49,979 nt of DNA from Lysobacterales bacterium (lineage in GTDB: Bacteria; Pseudomonadota; Gammaproteobacteria; Xanthomonadales; Marinicellaceae). Below, piece after piece: positions 34,851 through 43,710 of this stretch. A model generated the notes under the pieces. The model was not told the origin of the DNA, did no database searches, and saw only the letters and a program-made list of their open reading frames with translations. The stretch is from positions 1-49,979 of the forward strand of contig JALSHI010000056.1 of the NCBI GenBank assembly GCA_026982315.1. Reading direction: 5' to 3'. Numbering within the stretch: the stretch's first letter is position 1; each line of letters starts with the position of its first letter. The position numbers were made by a program, and so were the translations under genes.

Positions 34851-36260
34851 ATGACCACTTTTCCGTTCCCGCAACAAAGACGCCGCCCTACTCCGCACGC
34901 AATCGGTTTTGCCGCATTGCTGGTGCTTGCACTGATAGTCAACCAGGCCTCGGCAAACGAGATTCAAGCCGGCCCCATGCTCGGCCATACGGCCCTGCGA
35001 GGGGCCAGCATTTGGGTTCAAGGAAAAGAACCCGGGCTGGTGAGTATGCGCTACTGGCGAAAAGGCCAACCTGATTTGCCCTTTACGATTGACGCGCAGC
35101 TAACGGCTGAAAAGTACAGAACACACACCTTTGAGCTGGCCAATCTGGAACCTGGAACCGAATACCAATACCAGATATTTTTCGACGGCACACAGCCTGA
35201 AAACAGCCCGGTCTATTCCTTTAAAACCCAGCCGTTGTGGATGTGGCGTACCGACCCACCACAATTTTCTGTCCTGGCAGGTTCATGCAATTTCGTCGTC
35301 GATACACCTTACGACCGCAAAGGAAAACCCTATGGCGGCGATTACGAAATCTTTGACGCCATTGCCCGGCAAGATGCGGAGGCCATGTTCTGGCTGGGGG
35401 ATAACTGGTATTACCGCGAAGTGGATTTTGATAGCCACCAGACCATGAACTACCGGGCAGAGCGCAATCGTATGCAACCGTATTTGCAGCCGATTTACCA
35501 CAAGTTCGCCAACTATGCGATTTGGGATGACCACGATTTTGGCCCTGATAACAGTGGCGGCTATTTTCCATTTAAAGAGACTGCGCTGGATTTATTCAAG
35601 GCTTATTGGGCTAACCCTTCCTATGGCCTGCCGGAAACACCCGGCGTATTTACCAAGGTACGCATCAACGACGTCGATTTTTTCCTGCTGGATGACCGCT
35701 ACCACCGCGACAATGAACACTACCCGGACGGTCCGGACAAAGCCATGTATGGCAAAGCCCAAATGAAGTGGCTCAAAAACCAGCTGGCCGCCAGTCGCCA
35801 GCCCTTCAAGTTTATTGTTGGCGGCAACCAGATGCTCAATGACTACAGCCGTTTTGAAGGCTGGAGCCAGTATCGTCATGAGAGGGACGCTTTTCTCAAA
35901 TGGTTGGCGGAAAACAAAATCGAAGGCGTCTTTTTCCTTAGCGGCGACCGTCACCACACCGAGCTGCTGAAAATCAAGCGGAAAAATGCCTATCCCTTAT
36001 ACGAACTGACCTGCTCCCCCTTTACTGCCGGTACCCACCTGGATGCCATCAAGCGGGAGCTGAAACCCATATTGGTGCCCGGCTCGCTGGTGGGTGAAAA
36101 GAATTTTTGCAAACTCACATTTTCCGGCCCGCGCAAAGACCGTGATTTAACCATTGAGGTTTTTAACAAAGACGGAAAGCGCAAATTCAAGACCAAAATC
36201 AAGCAAAGCACACTGACCTATAGCCAGTATAAAAATCGGCAGAAGAAGCGCCACCATTAA
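34851..36260 (+). CDS. PhoD-like alkaline phosphatase/phosphodiesterase
   Basis: This 469-residue protein has a long N-terminal signal region with RRR and a hydrophobic stretch (about 18-33). The n-region is only loosely Tat-like. An N-terminal beta-sandwich (about 38-125) precedes a metallophosphatase domain with GSCN, FWLGDNWYY, IWDDHDFGPDN and FLSGDRHHTE as the metal-binding set, as in PhoD. Members release phosphate from phosphomono- or diesters in the periplasm or outside. The C-terminal tail is Lys/Arg/His-rich. The start has AAGG nine bases upstream. The next gene, a sensor kinase, begins two bases after the stop, so the two are probably one transcript. Confidence 0.88.
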   Translation: MTTFPFPQQRRRPTPHAIGFAALLVLALIVNQASANEIQAGPMLGHTALRGASIWVQGKEPGLVSMRYWRKGQPDLPFTIDAQLTAEKYRTHTFELANLEPGTEYQYQIFFDGTQPENSPVYSFKTQPLWMWRTDPPQFSVLAGSCNFVVDTPYDRKGKPYGGDYEIFDAIARQDAEAMFWLGDNWYYREVDFDSHQTMNYRAERNRMQPYLQPIYHKFANYAIWDDHDFGPDNSGGYFPFKETALDLFKAYWANPSYGLPETPGVFTKVRINDVDFFLLDDRYHRDNEHYPDGPDKAMYGKAQMKWLKNQLAASRQPFKFIVGGNQMLNDYSRFEGWSQYRHERDAFLKWLAENKIEGVFFLSGDRHHTELLKIKRKNAYPLYELTCSPFTAGTHLDAIKRELKPILVPGSLVGEKNFCKLTFSGPRKDRDLTIEVFNKDGKRKFKTKIKQSTLTYSQYKNRQKKRHH

Positions 36261-36262
36261 GC

Positions 36263-37804
36263 ATGAGAAAGTCCCAACTTAGCAAGCTGGAAAGCATCAC
36301 AGGGGAGACCCAGCTAATTCGCTATCTGAATCTTTTCAGGGTGCTGATGGCCGCCCTTTATGCGGGTTTGCTGTTTTCAGGCCACGCCGAAAAACTGGGT
36401 GTTTACCCTGTGCCCTTGCTGGGGCGCGAAGTGACTCTGGCTTATTTGTTATTTGCCATTCTCGTGCTACTGGTCAGCCTGTTGCACAAAAAGTGGATAC
36501 TGAAACTGGGCAAAGCCGCATTGATGCTGGATGTTTTCGTATTGATCTATCTGGCCTGGAGTATCAATGGTGTCGACAAGGGCTTTGCCATTTTACCGGT
36601 GGTGATGCTGGGCGCCATTGCCGCCTTGTTTCATACCTCGCTGGTTATCCTGCTGATGCCCTTTCTGGCGTCTGTTTTTTTATGGCTGGTGCCGGTTTTT
36701 TCTCATCTTCCCTTACAAAACGCCACCCATTCCACCTTGCTGTTGCATTCGCTGATTTATTTTCTTATCACCTGGTTGGGGCTTCGCCAATCAGCCACGG
36801 CCAAGGAAACCCTGACCATTGCCCGCCAGCAACGGAAAGATATTGTGTCGCTGACCCAGCTTAATGCCGCCATTATCGACAAAATGCGTACTGGCGTGAT
36901 TGTGCTCGACAATAGCCACCAGCCAGTTTATTGCAATCGTGCCGCGCGCCGTTTACTTGCTATTCCAGCCAATAATGCCATCCCCCACCAGTTGCTGGAT
37001 GCCGCTAACAAACAGGAAAAATTTATTTACACCTCGCCCACAGGCGACAAAATCAGCGTCTATCACCAAATGCCTGATGGCGATTCGGATATCTCCCTGC
37101 TGTTTATGGAAAACTCTCGCGAGCTGGCCAAAACGGCGCATGAAATGTCTCTCAGTGCCCTGGGACGATTATCCGCCAGCATTGCCCACGAAATTCGAAA
37201 CCCCTTGTCCGCCATTTATACCGCATCACAGTTGCTGGGAGAATCCCCGGCCATCCGGGATGAAGATCGAGACCTCACCCAAATTATCAGCAAGCAAATC
37301 GAGCGCGCCAACATCATTATTGAAAACGTCCTGAACCTCTCCCGGCAACATGTAGCCAATCCGGAAAATATCGAGTTAAAAGCCCATTTGAAAGACTTCC
37401 TGATCCAATTTTGCGACAACCAGAAACTGGATATTCGCCTGGTTAAATTCTATACCCCACAACAGTCGGTGCGGGTCTTGTTTGACAAATCCCACTTAAA
37501 CCAGATTCTCTGGAACCTGTGCAAAAACGCCATCAAACACGGGCAGACCGATAACGGCATTCCCAAACTGTCCTTAACCTTGCACAACAGTCCATCAGGC
37601 ACTCACCTGGATATCATGAATCCAGGACCACAGATGGATCCCCATGCAGAAAAGCAACTGTTTGAACCTTTTTTTACCACCCACACCCAGGGAACCGGGC
37701 TGGGCCTGTACCTGAGTCGAGAGCTCTGTCAGTCCAATAACGCCACCTTGAACTATCGCTACATTGGCAATCAGCATCGCTTCCGCATTCACTTCGACCA
37801 GTAA
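36263..37804 (+). CDS. PilS-like membrane histidine kinase without adjacent regulator
   Basis: This 513-residue protein has about six hydrophobic segments in the first 190 residues, a PAS-like region (about 205-290, with MRTGVIVLDNSHQPVYCN) and a transmitter domain. His309 lies in SIAHEIRNPLSAIYTASQLL, with N in LCKNAIKHG and a G box at GTGLGLYLSREL. The plan resembles PilS, the sensor for type IV pilus genes, but no response regulator or pil gene is adjacent. It sits two bases after the PhoD gene, which suggests phosphate- or envelope-related sensing instead. The ribosome-binding site is weak, so translation may depend on coupling. Confidence 0.87.
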   Translation: MRKSQLSKLESITGETQLIRYLNLFRVLMAALYAGLLFSGHAEKLGVYPVPLLGREVTLAYLLFAILVLLVSLLHKKWILKLGKAALMLDVFVLIYLAWSINGVDKGFAILPVVMLGAIAALFHTSLVILLMPFLASVFLWLVPVFSHLPLQNATHSTLLLHSLIYFLITWLGLRQSATAKETLTIARQQRKDIVSLTQLNAAIIDKMRTGVIVLDNSHQPVYCNRAARRLLAIPANNAIPHQLLDAANKQEKFIYTSPTGDKISVYHQMPDGDSDISLLFMENSRELAKTAHEMSLSALGRLSASIAHEIRNPLSAIYTASQLLGESPAIRDEDRDLTQIISKQIERANIIIENVLNLSRQHVANPENIELKAHLKDFLIQFCDNQKLDIRLVKFYTPQQSVRVLFDKSHLNQILWNLCKNAIKHGQTDNGIPKLSLTLHNSPSGTHLDIMNPGPQMDPHAEKQLFEPFFTTHTQGTGLGLYLSRELCQSNNATLNYRYIGNQHRFRIHFDQ

Positions 37805-37848
37805 CCGTTACCTCAAACCTTTTTCCAGCTCAAAAGCGAGAATTCTGT

Positions 37849-38427
37849 ATGACTCTTATCAACGAACTCCAGCAACGCGCCGGCCACTGCTGCGAGCTCT
37901 GCGGCGCCGATAAAAATCTTGATATCTATCTGCTGCCGCCGGACACCCGCGAAACAGCAGATCAGGCCATTCTGGCTTGTGATGTGTGTCGGGACCAAAT
38001 CACCCAAAAAGCGCCATGGCGCCCGGAGCACTGGCGAGACTTAAGCGAAACCATGTGGTCGCCTGTTCCCGCGGTTCAGGTGATGGCCTGGCGAATTTTG
38101 AACAGCCTGCCGGACGCTCCCTGGGCCATGGAGTTACTTGATACGCTGTATCTGGAAGACGACGTGCTGGCATGGGCCAAGTCCGGATTACCCAAAAGCA
38201 CCGAAAACGACTGTCGTCATCGTGACAACCATGGCGCACCCCTGGCCGCAGGAGACAATGTGGTTCTGACCAAAGACCTGAATGTCAAGGGAGCCAATTT
38301 CACCGCCAAACGCGGCACCGTAGTACGCGGCATCTCTCTGTCAGCCGACAACCCGGAACACATTGAGGGAAAAGTCAACGGCCAGCGCATTGTCATATTG
38401 ACGCTGTTTGTCAAAAAAGCCAAATAA
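37849..38427 (+). CDS. PhnA/YjdM-like zinc-ribbon protein
   Basis: The 192-residue protein has N-terminal Cys pairs (CCELCGADK at about 14-22 and LACDVCRD at about 43-50), which fit a zinc ribbon. A C-terminal PhnA domain follows, with GDNVVLTKDLNVKGANFTAK and GTVVRGISLSADNPEHIEG. PhnA/YjdM is often annotated in phosphonate use, but its activity is not well established. A link with the neighbouring PhoD-like phosphatase is only suggestive. The gap to the kinase is 44 bases, so co-transcription is possible. A terminator follows. Confidence 0.87.
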   Translation: MTLINELQQRAGHCCELCGADKNLDIYLLPPDTRETADQAILACDVCRDQITQKAPWRPEHWRDLSETMWSPVPAVQVMAWRILNSLPDAPWAMELLDTLYLEDDVLAWAKSGLPKSTENDCRHRDNHGAPLAAGDNVVLTKDLNVKGANFTAKRGTVVRGISLSADNPEHIEGKVNGQRIVILTLFVKKAK

Positions 38428-38460
38428 CGTCATTCCTTAAAACGCAACTCGCCCAAACAC

Positions 38461-38484
38461 AAAGAGGCCTCAAGGGGCCTCTTT
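38461..38484. terminator. Bidirectional terminator between phnA-like gene and rhlE
   Basis: The 9-bp stem AAAGAGGCC / GGCCTCTTT with a 6-base loop lies between convergent genes (stops at 38427 and 38523). T content is modest on both sides. Confidence 0.7.
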
Positions 38485-38522
38485 GCTGGTTCGGTTCTCA
38501 CCCGCGTGGTGCCGTTAACACC

Positions 38523-39833
38523 TCAGGCGGCAGCCTGGCTCCGATAACGGCCGGGGCGCTGCGAGTTTTTTTTGCGCTGACCATGACCACTGCGCGCTGT
38601 ACGGGCGCTGCTTTTTTTCGCGCCTGCGCGTCCACCCGCGGAATGCCGACGTGGCGCCCGATGGCCCTTGCCTTTTGTGATGGGTTCCGCTTTGATGCAG
38701 GGATCAACCTCATAGCCTGGCATCACTTCACGCGGCAAATCGCGCTGCAACAGGCGTTCAATATCCCGCAAGAGTTTTCGCTCATCGACGCATACCAGGG
38801 AAATCGCTTCACCTTCATGCCCTGCCCGACCCGTTCGGCCTATGCGATGCACATAGTCTTCCGCCACTTGTGGCAGCTCAAAGTTGACAACGTGGGGCAG
38901 CTGGTCGATATCCAGTCCGCGAGCGGCAATGTCCGTGGCCACCAGCACCCGGGTTTTGCCCGCCTTGAACTGACGCAAAGCCCGGGTACGCGCCGCCTGG
39001 GATTTGTTGCCATGGATGGCATCGGCTGACAAACCTGACTTTTCCAGGTATTCAGCCAAGCGATTGGCGCCATGTTTGGTGCGGGTAAAAACCAGCACCT
39101 GCTGCCAGTTATTGGCACCAATCAGGTGGCTCAGCAGTTCTGATTTGCGCTTTTTGTCCACCGGCATAATGCGCTGGGAAACCGTTTCCGCCGCCGTGTT
39201 CTCGCGCGCCACTTCCACTGTCGCCGGGTCATGCAAGAGGCCTGAGGCCAACCGCCGGATATCCCGCGAATACGTGGCTGAAAACATCAGGTTCTGACGC
39301 TGTTTGGGCAACTGTTGCTGAATCTTTTTAATATCGTGAATAAAACCCATATCCAGCATGCGGTCGGCCTCGTCCAGCACAAAAATTTCAACCCGGGACA
39401 AATCCACATTGCCCTGTTGCACATGGTCCAGCAAACGCCCGGGGGTGGCAATAACGATATCCACACCATTGTGTAATTGCCGAATTTGAGGGCCGGGCTT
39501 GACGCCACCAAAAATCACAACCGATTTCAGCGGCAGATATTTTCCGTAGCGGCGCACGCTTTCGGCCACCTGCGCGGCTAACTCCCGCGTTGGGGTCAGC
39601 ACCAAAGCGCGAGGCGTCCGTTTGCCAGCTACGGACTTCTGGCTGAGTTTCTGCAACATCGGCAGGGTAAATCCCGCCGTTTTCCCTGTGCCTGTCTGGG
39701 CACCGGCCAATAAATCCCGGCCGGAAAGCACCAGCGGGATTGCCTGGGCCTGAATGGGGGTGGGTTCGCTATAACCTTGTTCGGACACAGCGCGAAGTAA
39801 TTCGGCTGACAAGCCGAGGTCATTAAATGTCAT
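38523..39833 (-). CDS. rhlE: DEAD-box ATP-dependent RNA helicase, RhlE-like
   Basis: This 436-residue protein has the full helicase core: Q-motif region ([11 protein letters not shown]), Walker [28 protein letters not shown] and [10 protein letters not shown]. The C-terminal 75 residues are Lys/Arg/Ser/Gly-rich ([13 protein letters not shown]), as in RhlE-group helicases that remodel rRNA and mRNA. The open frame extends to a GTG at 39860, but I start at ATG 39831-39833, where TGGAGA lies eight bases upstream and homologues begin. It is probably a single-gene unit, convergent with the PhnA-like gene. Confidence 0.93.
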   Translation of the reverse strand: MTFNDLGLSAELLRAVSEQGYSEPTPIQAQAIPLVLSGRDLLAGAQTGTGKTAGFTLPMLQKLSQKSVAGKRTPRALVLTPTRELAAQVAESVRRYGKYLPLKSVVIFGGVKPGPQIRQLHNGVDIVIATPGRLLDHVQQGNVDLSRVEIFVLDEADRMLDMGFIHDIKKIQQQLPKQRQNLMFSATYSRDIRRLASGLLHDPATVEVARENTAAETVSQRIMPVDKKRKSELLSHLIGANNWQQVLVFTRTKHGANRLAEYLEKSGLSADAIHGNKSQAARTRALRQFKAGKTRVLVATDIAARGLDIDQLPHVVNFELPQVAEDYVHRIGRTGRAGHEGEAISLVCVDERKLLRDIERLLQRDLPREVMPGYEVDPCIKAEPITKGKGHRAPRRHSAGGRAGAKKSSARTARSGHGQRKKNSQRPGRYRSQAAA

Positions 39834-40016
39834 GATTTTTCTCCAGAATCGACCTGACACAGCACGGTGCTTGTGGAACGATCCAGGCGAAATTCAAATA
39901 AGGGGGTAGTTGAAAGGGACAGAATGTCGGAATTCAAGAGCCGCCATGATCGTTAAATGGCAGCGATAAAGTCATTGTAACACGGAACCGAACAAAAACA
40001 TCAACAGTTATCGAAA

Positions 40017-40048
40017 AAACAAAAGAGGCGCGTTGGCCTCTTTTGTTT
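40017..40048 (-). terminator. Rho-independent terminator of the pnt operon
   Basis: A 13-bp stem AAACAAAAGAGGC / GCCTCTTTTGTTT with a 6-base loop is followed on the minus strand by a T-run. It lies 28 bases after the pntB stop codon. Confidence 0.9.
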
Positions 40049-40076
40049 CCTTAACCCCGACCAAGAAACAGGCAAG

Positions 40077-41483
40077 CTACAGTTCCTTCAGCTCCTGAAT
40101 AAGCTGGGTAACCACTTCCTGCGCATCGCCAAACAACATGCGGGTGTTGTCCTTGTAAAACAGTGGATTTTCGATGCCTGCAAAACCTGTGCCGCGTCCC
40201 CGTTTGACCACAATCACATTCTTTGACTTATCCGCTTCCAGAATCGGCATGCCGTAAATCGGGCTGTTCGGATCGTCACGGGCCGCCGGGTTCACCACGT
40301 CATTAGCGCCGATCACCAACGTCACATCCGTATTGGGAAACTGCGGGTTGATATCCTCCATGTCTTCAATCAAATCATAAGGCACACCTGCCTCGGCCAG
40401 TAGTACGTTCATGTGGCCTGGCATGCGTCCGGCCACCGGGTGAATGGCGAATTTGACATCCACGCCCCGGTCCTGCAGCATTTTAACCAGCTCCCACAAC
40501 TTGTGTTGCGCCTGAGCCACAGCCAACCCGTAACCGGGCACAATCACCACGCGATCAGCAAAACCCAGTTGCACCGCTGCATCCATGGAGTCAATGGGTT
40601 TCATGGAGCCGGTCACCGCTGCCGCCTCACCTCCGCCTGCAATGGCGCCAAACAACACATTAAACAGGGAACGGTTCATGGCTTTGGCCATTAACTGGGT
40701 GAGCAAAGTCCCGGCAGCCCCCACAAAAGTACCAGCGATAATCATGGCTTCGTTGCCCAGCACGAACCCTTCAAAGGCCACCGCCAGGCCGGTAAAGGCA
40801 TTGTACAGAGAAATGACCACAGGCATATCCGCCCCGCCAATGGGCAAAGTCATCAGAATGCCCAACACAAAAGCCATCACAAAAAAAGCCAGAATCAGAG
40901 TGGGGCTTGGCTGTTGTACCACCAAATAACCAACCACGATGACAGCAATGGCCACCAGGGCATTAAAGACATTTTGTCCCGGGAAGGTATAGCGCTTGTC
41001 AATCCACCCTTGTAACTTTCCAAAGGCAATCAGAGAGCCGGAAAAAGACACCGTGCCAATAAAGGCGCCAATCACCGCCAGCCAGCCAATCACACCATGG
41101 AGACAATCATGCCCAGCGGAAACAACACCTGCGGCACAAACATCAGCATGCTGCAAGGCGTTGACCAACGCATAGGCTCCAATGGCGGCTGCCGAACCAC
41201 CACCCATGCCGTTGTACAAAGCCACCATTTGCGGCATATCGGTCATGGGAACACGCTTGCCTTGATACCAAGCCCAAACAGCGGCCAAAAACAAGGCCGT
41301 GATAATCAACAGGCCATTATGGAGATTTGGCATAAGAAAAGTAGCGCCTGTGGCGATGACCATGCCAATACCCGCCCACACAATGCCACTGCGCGCAGTT
41401 TTGGGAGAAGTCATGCGCCGCAAGCCGGCGATAAACAGTATGGAAGCTGCGAAATAGGACAGTTTCATCACAAAGTCAATCAT
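40077..41483 (-). CDS. pntB: NAD(P) transhydrogenase subunit beta
   Basis: PntB is the membrane subunit that uses the proton motive force to transfer hydride from NADH to NADP+. The 468 residues contain about eight to nine transmembrane segments in the first 260 (for example GIVWAGIGMVIATGATFLM). A C-terminal NADP(H)-binding domain follows (about 290-468), with VPGYGLAVAQAQHKLWEL and VIGANDVVNPAA. The ATG overlaps the pntAB stop codon as ATGA (41480-41483). It is the last gene of the operon, before a terminator. Confidence 0.96.
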   Translation of the reverse strand: MIDFVMKLSYFAASILFIAGLRRMTSPKTARSGIVWAGIGMVIATGATFLMPNLHNGLLIITALFLAAVWAWYQGKRVPMTDMPQMVALYNGMGGGSAAAIGAYALVNALQHADVCAAGVVSAGHDCLHGVIGWLAVIGAFIGTVSFSGSLIAFGKLQGWIDKRYTFPGQNVFNALVAIAVIVVGYLVVQQPSPTLILAFFVMAFVLGILMTLPIGGADMPVVISLYNAFTGLAVAFEGFVLGNEAMIIAGTFVGAAGTLLTQLMAKAMNRSLFNVLFGAIAGGGEAAAVTGSMKPIDSMDAAVQLGFADRVVIVPGYGLAVAQAQHKLWELVKMLQDRGVDVKFAIHPVAGRMPGHMNVLLAEAGVPYDLIEDMEDINPQFPNTDVTLVIGANDVVNPAARDDPNSPIYGMPILEADKSKNVIVVKRGRGTGFAGIENPLFYKDNTRMLFGDAQEVVTQLIQELKEL

Positions 41484-41797
41484 GCCGATTTCTCCCTGGT
41501 TTGATCCTTACGCGATTCCTTTTTGGATTTGAACATTTCCAGCATGCGCTCAGTCACCACATACCCGCCGACGGCGTTGCCCGCGCCAAGGAATACACCA
41601 ATAAAGCCGATAATCTTTTCCAGTGTTGTGTCTGCGTGCCCCAGCGCCACCATTGCTCCCACCAGCACAATGCCGTGAATAAAGTTGGAACCCGACATCA
41701 GCGGCGTATGCAACACCACCGGCACTTTGGAAATAATCTCGAAGCCCAGAAAGGCCGCAAGCATAAAGATATAAAGACTGGCAAAACCGTCTATCAT
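41480..41797 (-). CDS. pntAB: NAD(P) transhydrogenase subunit alpha part 2
   Basis: This 105-residue protein provides the transmembrane helices that form the C-terminal end of PntA in two-subunit enzymes. Hydrophobic segments occupy about 7-30, 37-52 and 60-82, ending in a charged tail. The motif FEIISKVPVVLHTPLMSGSN is diagnostic of this family. It overlaps pntAA by 4 bases (ATGA, 41794-41797) and pntB by 4 bases. The split alpha subunit is the Rhodospirillum-type three-gene arrangement. Confidence 0.94.
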   Translation of the reverse strand: MIDGFASLYIFMLAAFLGFEIISKVPVVLHTPLMSGSNFIHGIVLVGAMVALGHADTTLEKIIGFIGVFLGAGNAVGGYVVTERMLEMFKSKKESRKDQTREKSA

Positions 41798-42915
41798 GAT
41801 TTTTCTCCTGTCAAAACCGGATGCACCATCTGGCCGTCACGCGTCAACACGGAACCCGCCAGAATTTCATCATCCCAATCAAAGTCAAGCGCGCCATCCT
41901 TGTTCAACAAGGTGGAGAAATTATACAAATTGCGGGAATACATCAGACTGGCATCCATGGGCACAGTGGCCGGTACATTCAAGGGCCCAACGACTTTGAT
42001 GCCATCGATTTCCAGCGTTTTGCCCGGCTCGGTCAATTCACAGTTGCCACCGCCATCGGCCGCCAAATCCACAATAACACTACCGGTTTTCATGTTTCTG
42101 GCCATATCGGCCGTAATAATTTTGGGCGCCGGCCGGCCAGGCACCGCTGCTGTGGTAATCAATACATTGACCTTGCCGAGAAAATCTTTCAGCGCCTGGC
42201 GCTGCTGCGCCAGTTCTTCTGGCGTCAATGCCCGGGCATAGCCGCCTTCGCCCACGGCTTGCACGCCCAAATCCAGAAATTTGGCCCCCAGGGATTCCAC
42301 CTGCTCGGCGGTTTCCGGGCGCACATCGTAAGCCGTCACAATCGCACCCAGGCGTTTAGCCGTGGCAATGGCCTGCAAACCAGCCACCCCAGCGCCAATC
42401 ACCAGCACATGGCTGGGACGGATGGTGCCAGCGGCGGTGGTCAGCATGGGGAAAAACCGCGGGCTTTCACCAGCAGCTATCAACGTGCCTTTGTAGCCAA
42501 CCACGGCTGCCTGGGAAGACAGGGCATCCATGGCCTGGGCGCGGGTGGTTCGCGGAATCAGTTCCACCGCAAAAACCACCTGGTGACGCTCAGCGGCAAC
42601 CTGAAACCGCTCAGGACTGGAAAAAGGCGACATAAAGCCAATGATACAGGCGCCGGTTTTGGTCGCCTTGAAAAAGGCCGCATCCGGTGGGGAAACACGG
42701 AAAACGATATCCGCCCGGTTCAATACGCTATGCGCATCGTCCACCACTTCACAATCACCATAATCACTATCGGGAAAACCCGCGGCAACACCCGCGCCAC
42801 TTTCCAGCATCACATGCCAACCCCATTTGCGGATTTTGGCCGCCACCTCCGGAGTCAAGGCGACTCGCCGCTCCAATTCACTGGTCTCGTTGACGACACC
42901 GACGATTACACTCAT
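41794..42915 (-). CDS. pntAA: NAD(P) transhydrogenase subunit alpha part 1
   Basis: This 373-residue soluble subunit binds NAD(H) for the transhydrogenase. It belongs to the alanine dehydrogenase / PntA fold. Features are the N-terminal RRVALTPEV motif, DALSSQAAVVGYKG (about 130-143), the Rossmann loop GAGVAGLQAIATAKRLGA (about 175-192) and TAAVPGRPAPKIIT in the mobile region. AGGG precedes the ATG. A promoter sits just upstream. It is first of pntAA-pntAB-pntB, all translationally coupled by 4-base overlaps. Confidence 0.95.
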   Translation of the reverse strand: MSVIVGVVNETSELERRVALTPEVAAKIRKWGWHVMLESGAGVAAGFPDSDYGDCEVVDDAHSVLNRADIVFRVSPPDAAFFKATKTGACIIGFMSPFSSPERFQVAAERHQVVFAVELIPRTTRAQAMDALSSQAAVVGYKGTLIAAGESPRFFPMLTTAAGTIRPSHVLVIGAGVAGLQAIATAKRLGAIVTAYDVRPETAEQVESLGAKFLDLGVQAVGEGGYARALTPEELAQQRQALKDFLGKVNVLITTAAVPGRPAPKIITADMARNMKTGSVIVDLAADGGGNCELTEPGKTLEIDGIKVVGPLNVPATVPMDASLMYSRNLYNFSTLLNKDGALDFDWDDEILAGSVLTRDGQMVHPVLTGEKS

Positions 42916-42948
42916 AACAGGCCCTACATTGTTGACTTGACTGACTGC

Positions 42949-42978
42949 ATTATAGGCAGTTTGCCATCAATGTTACAA
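42949..42978 (-). promoter_or_regulatory. Promoter of the pnt operon
   Basis: The minus strand has TTGTAA (42973-42978), an 18-base spacer and a perfect TATAAT (42949-42954), with the predicted start about 27 bases before the pntAA ATG. The divergent nitroreductase gene shares this 98-base region. Confidence 0.55.
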
Positions 42979-43013
42979 TCGCAAACTGTGAATGAAATCC
43001 ATCGAAAAAACAA

Positions 43014-43595
43014 ATGACTAGCCTGCACAATAAAAAACCGGAAGCCCTGGAATTATTGCGCACGCGCCGTTCTGTGCTGGCGCGCAATCTGACGAACCCC
43101 GGCCCTGATAAAGACACGCTCCGGGACATCTTTGAAATCGCCCTGCGTGTTCCTGACCACCGTAAGCTGGAACCATGGCGGCTCATTCTCATTACCGGCG
43201 AAAACCGCCAAAAACTGGGCGAAAAACTGGCGGCAATCAGAGCGGCCAACGGCGAAACCGAGCCCGCCTTGCTGGATATGGAACGGCAACGGTTTACCCG
43301 CGCACCCATTGTCGTGGCACTGGTATTTTCACCCCGGGATGATGGCAAAACGCCTGAAATCGAGCAGCTGCTATCCACCGGCGCTATAGGACAAAACCTG
43401 CAACTGGCCGTGGCCGCCCATGGTTTTGGCAGCCAGTGGGTGACCGATTGGTGCGCCTATGACGATCATGTCAAACAGGAGTTAGGCTTAAAACCACATG
43501 AACACATTGCCGGCTTTATCCACATTGGCACACCCCGCCAGCCTCCACGAGAGCGCCCCCGTCCCGCCCTGAAAGACAAACTGTCAATCTATTAA
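43014..43595 (+). CDS. Nitroreductase family protein, YdjA-like
   Basis: The 193-residue protein is a small FMN-dependent nitroreductase-fold enzyme. Residues 14-21 LLRTRRSV and RVPDHRKLEPWRLILI (about 45-60) bind FMN phosphate and ribityl. GAIGQNLQLAVAAHGFGSQWV (a 21-position stretch at about 123-143) is the dimer and flavin motif region. The C-terminus GFIHIGTPRQPPRERPRP is typical of the YdjA subgroup. The physiological substrate is unknown. It is divergent from pntAA, so co-regulation with the transhydrogenase is conceivable but unproven. Confidence 0.9.
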   Translation: MTSLHNKKPEALELLRTRRSVLARNLTNPGPDKDTLRDIFEIALRVPDHRKLEPWRLILITGENRQKLGEKLAAIRAANGETEPALLDMERQRFTRAPIVVALVFSPRDDGKTPEIEQLLSTGAIGQNLQLAVAAHGFGSQWVTDWCAYDDHVKQELGLKPHEHIAGFIHIGTPRQPPRERPRPALKDKLSIY

Positions 43596-43641
43596 ACCCG
43601 TCCCTGTCCAGCGCTTGTCGCCACGGCATTGCAGCACCAAC

Positions 43642-43669
43642 AAAAAACCGGTCCAAAGACCGGTTTTTT
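43642..43669. terminator. Bidirectional terminator between the nitroreductase and SdrD-like genes
   Basis: A perfect 12-bp stem AAAAAACCGGTC / GACCGGTTTTTT with a CAAA loop lies between convergent genes (stops at 43595 and 43711). A second weak hairpin AAGATC / GATCTT is just beyond it. Confidence 0.93.
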
Positions 43670-43710
43670 GTGCTTCTTCAAGATCTTTTTCGGATCTTTG
43701 CAAGGGCAGC

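Noticed and set aside
41821-43017. 398-codon frame on the plus strand
   Set aside because: It is antisense to pntAA and has no family features.
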